Positions 31,655-34,801 of a stretch of DNA of 34,801 nt are shown in pieces; the stretch's first letter is position 1, and every line of letters starts with the position of its first letter. The translations under genes were made by a program, and so were the position numbers. The stretch comes from DAIQON01 sp036787835 (GTDB lineage Bacteria > Patescibacteriota > Saccharimonadia > Saccharimonadales > UBA4665), in assembly GCA_036787835.1 (NCBI GenBank), contig DAIQON010000011.1, positions 1-34,801 of the forward strand. The letters run 5' to 3'. A model generated the notes under the pieces. The model was not told the origin of the DNA. It worked only from the letters and a program-made list of their open reading frames with translations, and did no database searches.

Positions 31655-32584
31655 ATGAAACTTACCCTAGAGCAAGTAAAACTATTCCTGGACGAACACG
31701 CTAAACAGCCAGTTAGTGATATTGTAACTCTTAGTGGTGGTCAGTGGTCCCAGGCTTTTGGGTTTGGTGAAGCAGGTAAAGATTATGTTATCCGTTTTGG
31801 ACAACATGAAGAAGATTATCTAAAAGATCAGCTTGCTTCAAAATTCATGTCAGACAAATTACCCATCCCCAAGGTTTTGCATGTTGGTAAGTCTTTTGAT
31901 GGTTACTTTGCAATCTCAGAACGAGCTTTCGGTACCATGCTTGACGACTTAGACAAACCAGCAATGAAGCGAGTTATTCCGTCACTATTTAGAACCTTAG
32001 ATGGTATTCGAGAAACACATATATCAAATGGCGGCGGATATGGTGCATGGGACACTAAAGGAAGTGGCAAATACCAATCATGGCGTGAGTTTTTGCTTGA
32101 TGTGGTGAACGATCGGCCTGACTCGAGAACCCACGGATGGAAAGCTGGTCTGAAAAACTCACCTATTGGAGATGGTCCATTTAACGAAGCTTATTCTTTA
32201 TTAACTAAGCTTTCTAGTGGCTTACCTGAGGTCAGGTCGCTCATTCATAATGACCTAGTTAACTTTAATGTGATAGTGAACGAGGATCGTATTACTGCGG
32301 TTTTTGATTGGGCTAACGCTCTTTATGGTGATTTCCTTTATGATCTAGCAATGTTTACCTTATGGGGAGCTATTCATAAACCTATCATGGGTGTTGATTG
32401 GGAGGCTGAAGCTATAGCTCACTACAAAGCAATCGGACTGGAAGTCCCGCAGTTTAAAAGACGTCTACAGTGCTGTATGGTGCATTTGGGACTTGATGCT
32501 CAAGCCTATTATGGCTATAAGCAGGATTGGGAATGGCTTGAGCCAATGGCTAAAAGAACCCTAGAAATCGCAAACTCAATTTAG
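31655..32584 (+). CDS. Aminoglycoside phosphotransferase (APH)/choline-kinase family protein
   Basis: The 309-residue protein has a protein-kinase-like fold of the APH family. The N-lobe contains LSGGQWSQAFGFGEAGKDYV and VIRFGQHEEDYLKDQLASKF; the C-lobe holds the catalytic loop LIHNDLVNFNVIV (H-x-D-x-x-x-x-N, near residue 200) and the metal motif VFDWANALYGDFLYDLA. All key residues appear present, so it should be an active phosphotransferase. Substrate may be an aminoglycoside, a sugar or another small molecule. It is a single-gene unit between sites 9 and 10. Resistance should not be assumed without testing. Confidence 0.87.
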   Translation: MKLTLEQVKLFLDEHAKQPVSDIVTLSGGQWSQAFGFGEAGKDYVIRFGQHEEDYLKDQLASKFMSDKLPIPKVLHVGKSFDGYFAISERAFGTMLDDLDKPAMKRVIPSLFRTLDGIRETHISNGGGYGAWDTKGSGKYQSWREFLLDVVNDRPDSRTHGWKAGLKNSPIGDGPFNEAYSLLTKLSSGLPEVRSLIHNDLVNFNVIVNEDRITAVFDWANALYGDFLYDLAMFTLWGAIHKPIMGVDWEAEAIAHYKAIGLEVPQFKRRLQCCMVHLGLDAQAYYGYKQDWEWLEPMAKRTLEIANSI

Positions 32585-32625
32585 AAGATACAACCAGCAC
32601 CGTGGCCCTCCAAGCATAGACCTTC
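32585..32625 (+). repeat. Array site 10 (right arm diverged)
   Basis: Left arm AGATACAACC, centre CGTGGCCCTCCAA, then GCATAGACCTTC instead of the usual right arm. It begins directly after the APH-like stop codon. Confidence 0.78.
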
Positions 32626-32652
32626 AAGACCTCTGTTATACGGAGGTCTTTT
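32626..32652 (+). terminator. Terminator hairpin after array site 10
   Basis: AAGACCTCTG pairs with CGGAGGTCTT over 10 bp with one G-T pair and a 5-nt loop, then a T-run. Its sequence differs fully from the hairpins after sites 5 and 11, yet shape and position are the same. Confidence 0.88.
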
Positions 32653-32660
32653 GTTATACT
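32652..32660 (+). promoter_or_regulatory. Extended -10 promoter of the ParB-like gene
   Basis: TG-T-TATACT with 7 nt to the ATG at 32668, starting at the last T of the terminator. Confidence 0.6.
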
Positions 32661-32667
32661 TATACAG

Positions 32668-33042
32668 ATGAGGAAACAGTATCACTTCTGGCCCGGGGAA
32701 AAGCGACTTGATGCCTGGGATATAGACCACCTAGTTAAACTCTCTACTGACTTCAAAGTAGAAGATGTGAAGCTTGAAGATATTAAGGAAATTGATTCTA
32801 GTTATTGGTTTAATGAATACGATAAACCCACTGTTCGTAAGATCGTAGAACATGCCAAGCTAATTGAAGATGTGGATACGTCATATCCCATTATACTTGG
32901 CCCAGATAATCGAGTTATGGATGGAATGCATAGAATTGCTCGGGCTTTGTTGAATAACCAATCAACAATAAGAGCGGTACGTTTCACTGAACTACCTGAG
33001 CCTGACTACAGGGACTGTAGTCCAAGTGAACTTCCGTACTGA
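32668..33042 (+). CDS. ParB/Srx-like domain protein
   Basis: The 124-residue protein starts MRKQYHFWPGEKRLDAWDID and contains YPIILGPDNRVMDGMHRIAR near residue 80. The G-x-H-R pattern in DGMHRIARALL, preceded by a strand of I-I-L-G-P-D-N-R-V, is the ParB N-terminal/sulfiredoxin-like motif, which in ParB binds CTP. There is no helix-turn-helix or dimer domain, so it is a stand-alone domain, not a chromosome-partition ParB. Role unknown; DNA modification or phosphotransfer are possibilities known for stand-alone relatives. No ribosome-binding site; leaderless design. Confidence 0.78.
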   Translation: MRKQYHFWPGEKRLDAWDIDHLVKLSTDFKVEDVKLEDIKEIDSSYWFNEYDKPTVRKIVEHAKLIEDVDTSYPIILGPDNRVMDGMHRIARALLNNQSTIRAVRFTELPEPDYRDCSPSELPY

Positions 33043-33055
33043 TATTTGTAACAAA

Positions 33056-33104
33056 AGTTGATATAACTATCACAGTGGCCCTCCAATACGGCTTATGTTA
33101 AAAC
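33056..33104 (+). repeat. Array site 11
   Basis: Left arm AGTTGATATAAC, a form between the two arm types; centre AGTGGCCCTCCAATA; right arm GGCTTATGTTAAAAC, in which TTATGTTAAA equals most of the XerD half of bacterial dif. Confidence 0.9.
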
Positions 33105-33128
33105 AGAGATGAACGGTCTCTGTTTTTT
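33100..33128 (+). terminator. Terminator hairpin after array site 11
   Basis: AAAACAGAGA and TCTCTGTTTT make a perfect 10-bp stem with a 7-nt loop and T-run. Related to the hairpin after site 5. Confidence 0.9.
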
Positions 33129-33136
33129 GTTATAGT
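33128..33136 (+). promoter_or_regulatory. Extended -10 promoter of the exported-protein gene
   Basis: TG-T-TATAGT with exactly 6 nt to the ATG at 33143, starting at the last T of the terminator. Confidence 0.65.
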
Positions 33137-33142
33137 AATCAT

Positions 33143-33661
33143 ATGCTTCATAGCCATAAACATTTACAGAAAATTCAAAAACGAAAAAATAAAAAACCTG
33201 CTGACATCATTATCATAATAGCAAGCGTAATTTATCCCTTAACAACGTTGCCTGGGTTTGAAGCAAATGGTGGCAATGACAAAGCCTTAATGACACAAGA
33301 ATTTAAGTATCACCTAGTCAGGAAATGCTTAGGAACATCTGGACTATTAAGTGAAGGGCACATAAGATTTTCACCTGATGCTAATTCCATACAAGATAAT
33401 GGGATTGCAGGAGACTATGGTAAAGAAGATGCTAATATTGACGGTGCTTATAATGACAATAGAGGTAATATTTTACTTAATAACCCGTTAGTTATTCAAG
33501 TTGATAACAAAGACACTGTTTCGAGTAATTGGTACATATTTGGACTCCCAAATGGCCAAGAAGTGTTTGTAAATAGAAATGCCCTTGTCACTGATAACTT
33601 TTCATGCCATCAGGCCGCCACTCCCAATACTGAATTAGGTACAGTCACTGAACGATCTTAG
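33143..33661 (+). CDS. Hypothetical membrane-anchored or exported protein
   Basis: The 172-residue protein has a very basic N-terminus (about 19 residues rich in His, Lys and Arg), then a hydrophobic helix DIIIIIASVIYPLTTLPGF, then a polar outer domain with Asn/Asp-rich AGDYGKEDANIDGAYNDNRG and two cysteines (in RKCLGT and NFSCHQ) that could form a disulfide. I do not recognise the family. It is a single-gene unit between sites 11 and 12. Its stop overlaps the left arm of site 12. Confidence 0.7.
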   Translation: MLHSHKHLQKIQKRKNKKPADIIIIIASVIYPLTTLPGFEANGGNDKALMTQEFKYHLVRKCLGTSGLLSEGHIRFSPDANSIQDNGIAGDYGKEDANIDGAYNDNRGNILLNNPLVIQVDNKDTVSSNWYIFGLPNGQEVFVNRNALVTDNFSCHQAATPNTELGTVTERS

Positions 33662-33708
33662 TAGATATAGCAGAGTCTAAGAACCACCAATATAGCTATG
33701 CTTGTACA
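33659..33708 (+). repeat. Array site 12 (degenerate)
   Basis: Left arm TAGTAGATATAGC is intact, but the centre has decayed to AAGAACCACCAATA and the right arm to AGCTATGCTTGTAC. Confidence 0.6.
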
Positions 33709-33782
33709 TGTGTGTATTTGTATTTAGATGACGGCTTTCATTTGCACTACAATATTTATATTGCAAGGATAAGAAATAGCAA
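33709..33782. other. Short unit without a gene between sites 12 and 13
   Basis: About 75 bp separate two array sites. The only open frame is a 14-codon ATG frame (33728-33772). It looks like a remnant or empty cassette. Confidence 0.45.
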
Positions 33783-33828
33783 TAGATATAACCATCACGG
33801 TGGCCCTCCAATTTGGTAATATACTACC
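33783..33828 (+). repeat. Array site 13 (right arm diverged)
   Basis: Left arm TAGATATAACC, centre ACGGTGGCCCTCCAATT, right arm diverged (GGTAATATACTAC). It is followed by a small inverted repeat TTAGC/GCTAA and the cfa promoter. Confidence 0.82.
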
Positions 33829-33883
33829 ACAGTAACTCCTTAGGCTTAGCGGGACACTTCAGCTAAAGAATCATAACTATTTT

Positions 33884-33892
33884 TGCTATTAT
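33884..33892 (+). promoter_or_regulatory. Extended -10 promoter of cfa
   Basis: TG-C-TATTAT with exactly 6 nt to the ATG at 33899; leaderless like the other array genes. Confidence 0.65.
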
Positions 33893-33898
33893 GTACCA

Positions 33899-34801
33899 AT
33901 GAGTAATAGCGCAGCCACAGTTGAGAAGTTACTGCAGTTAGCGGATGTAAAAATAAATGGCAGCAGAGCTTATGACATTCAAGTTCACAACGAGGGGTTT
34001 TACAAAAGAGCGGTATCGCAGGGCGAACTAGGGATAGGCGAAGCTTATATGGACGGTTGGTGGTCGTCCAAAAGGCTAGACGAAACCGTAGCCCGAATAC
34101 TGGCTGCAAAAGTCAGAGATAAAATACCCATTACCCCCAACTTGGTTAAGACAGTAGTTCTTGCTCGTTTAACTAATAGCCAAAAGCCAAGCAGAGCATA
34201 TGACAATGCCGAGGCTCACTACAACGTTGGTAACGATTTGTACGCCTTAATGTTGGATAAGCGTATGATTTATAGTTGTGGCTTTTGGCAGACAGCTAAA
34301 ACACTAGATGAGGCTCAAGAAGCCAAGCTAGATAGGATTTGTAAAAAGCTATACCTGAAACCGGGCATGACATTATTGGATATTGGCTGCGGCTGGGGTG
34401 GCTTTGCTGAGTTCGCTGCCAAGAACTACGGAGTAAAAGTTACGGGCATATCACCGGCTTCTGAACAAGTGGAACTTGCTAAGCAAAGAACAAAAGGGCT
34501 TGATGTAACCATACTTCGGCAAGATTATCGTGAAGCAACTGGTAAATATGACCGCATTACTTCAATTGGAATGCTTGAACATGTAGGGCCAAAAAATCAT
34601 CGCACATTCTTTACCAAGTGCAATGTTTTACTAAAAGACGGCGGCCTAATGCTGCATCACTCAATTGGTCTTTCTAAGTCATCACACACAGTAAGCCCTT
34701 GGATAGACAAGTACATATTTCCTGGGGGTGTTATCCCATCTTTGGCACAATTAAGTAAAGCCACCGAACGTTTATTAGTCATTGAAGACGTAGAAAACTT
34801 C
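33899..34801 (+). CDS. cfa: Cyclopropane-fatty-acyl-phospholipid synthase, partial (3' end outside)
   Basis: Uses S-adenosylmethionine to add a methylene bridge to double bonds of membrane lipids. The visible 301 residues start MSNSAATVEKLLQLADVKIN and contain GELGIGEAYMDGWW, the hallmark AYDNAEAHYNVGNDLYALML, YSCGFWQTAKTLDEAQEAKL, the SAM site MTLLDIGCGWGGFAEFAAKN and SIGMLEHVGPKNH. The frame runs off the right edge; the family is ~380 residues, so about 80 are missing. It follows array site 13 and has the same promoter design, so it is probably a further cassette, or the first gene after the array. Confidence 0.95.
   Translation, partial: MSNSAATVEKLLQLADVKINGSRAYDIQVHNEGFYKRAVSQGELGIGEAYMDGWWSSKRLDETVARILAAKVRDKIPITPNLVKTVVLARLTNSQKPSRAYDNAEAHYNVGNDLYALMLDKRMIYSCGFWQTAKTLDEAQEAKLDRICKKLYLKPGMTLLDIGCGWGGFAEFAAKNYGVKVTGISPASEQVELAKQRTKGLDVTILRQDYREATGKYDRITSIGMLEHVGPKNHRTFFTKCNVLLKDGGLMLHHSIGLSKSSHTVSPWIDKYIFPGGVIPSLAQLSKATERLLVIEDVENF

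Larger units (their letters stand above)
26059..34801. mobile_element. Array of insulated gene cassettes separated by a ~48-bp repeated site
   Basis: From the tRNA-Trp 3' end to the window edge, thirteen copies of a site with centre GGTGGCCCTCCAATA separate small gene units. All sites have the same orientation and lie shortly after a stop codon. Units are 0.1-1.4 kb and mostly hold a single gene on the + strand. Their products are unrelated accessory functions. Several units start with a terminator hairpin and then an extended -10 promoter with the ATG at the predicted transcription start. The layout is that of an integron-like cassette array. No integrase, transposase or recombinase is in the window, and the right end is not reached. 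Confidence 0.8.

Noticed and set aside
26059..33828. CRISPR array
   Set aside because: The repeats are far apart (about 0.1-1.4 kb), vary between copies, and the intervals hold genes with promoters. No cas gene is seen.
26059..33828. Ordinary class 1-type or chromosomal integron
   Set aside because: No intI or attI is present in the window, cassettes have their own promoters, and only one site has a canonical R' box. An integron relative is not excluded, only the standard form.
33846..34109. Minus-strand open frame of 87 codons
   Set aside because: It is antisense to the start of cfa, whose frame shows clear family motifs and a good promoter.
1..34801. UGA recoded as an amino acid, as in some CPR lineages
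   Set aside because: Several frames with good family matches end at UGA, and long frames read well with the standard code. The tRNA-Trp anticodon is CCA.

Overview
The window looks like a chromosomal segment of a Candidate Phyla Radiation bacterium, most likely Candidatus Saccharibacteria (TM7). This rests on compact gene packing, a thymidylate kinase-ThyX fusion, DnaX and RecR without their usual zinc cysteines, and many genes with a -10 box so close to the ATG that their mRNAs should be leaderless or nearly so. UGA is used as an ordinary stop and the only tRNA-Trp has anticodon CCA, which argues against the UGA-recoding CPR lineages. The taxon is inferred, not proven.

Left part (1-25.9 kb) is housekeeping. 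After a partial gene and tRNA-Gln(UUG) come an alpha/beta-hydrolase-like protein and an AI-2E family membrane protein on the + strand. A long minus-strand run follows: dnaX, dnaB, a GT39-like membrane glycosyltransferase, ybaB, recR, an nrnA-type DHH phosphoesterase and cysS (replication, repair, RNA turnover, tRNA charging). Next are rplJ-rplL behind a well-formed L10 leader with an apparent attenuator, a tmk-thyX fusion with dcd (dCTP to dTDP supply), an MprF-like aminoacyl-lipid synthase, secE-nusG-rplK-rplA with a second thymidylate kinase, and surface-glycan genes (O-antigen ligase-like, GT2). A soluble PAS histidine kinase, a YgjP-type metallopeptidase and a P-loop kinase close this part.

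Right part (26.06-34.8 kb) begins directly after the 3' CCA of tRNA-Trp and is quite different. It is an array of about a dozen small gene units separated by 13 copies of a ~48-bp site. The site has centre GGTGGCCCTCCAATA, a left arm near AGTWGATATARC and a right arm near CTTATGCTTAAAC. Each site lies just after a stop codon. It is often followed by a rho-independent hairpin with a T-run, an extended -10 promoter, and an ATG placed at the expected transcription start. Each unit is therefore a self-contained, insulated, leaderless expression cassette. Cargo includes DUF5661-like, peptide deformylase-like, PadR-like, NTF2-like, aminoglycoside-phosphotransferase-like and ParB-like proteins, two related membrane proteins, secreted unknowns and, at the edge, cyclopropane-fatty-acid synthase. 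No recombinase lies in the window.

The array resembles an integron in layout, but its sites are not canonical attC sites. The right arm resembles a XerD-type half-site, so a Xer/dif-like or other tyrosine-recombinase cassette system is the leading hypothesis. This is the feature most worth following up.
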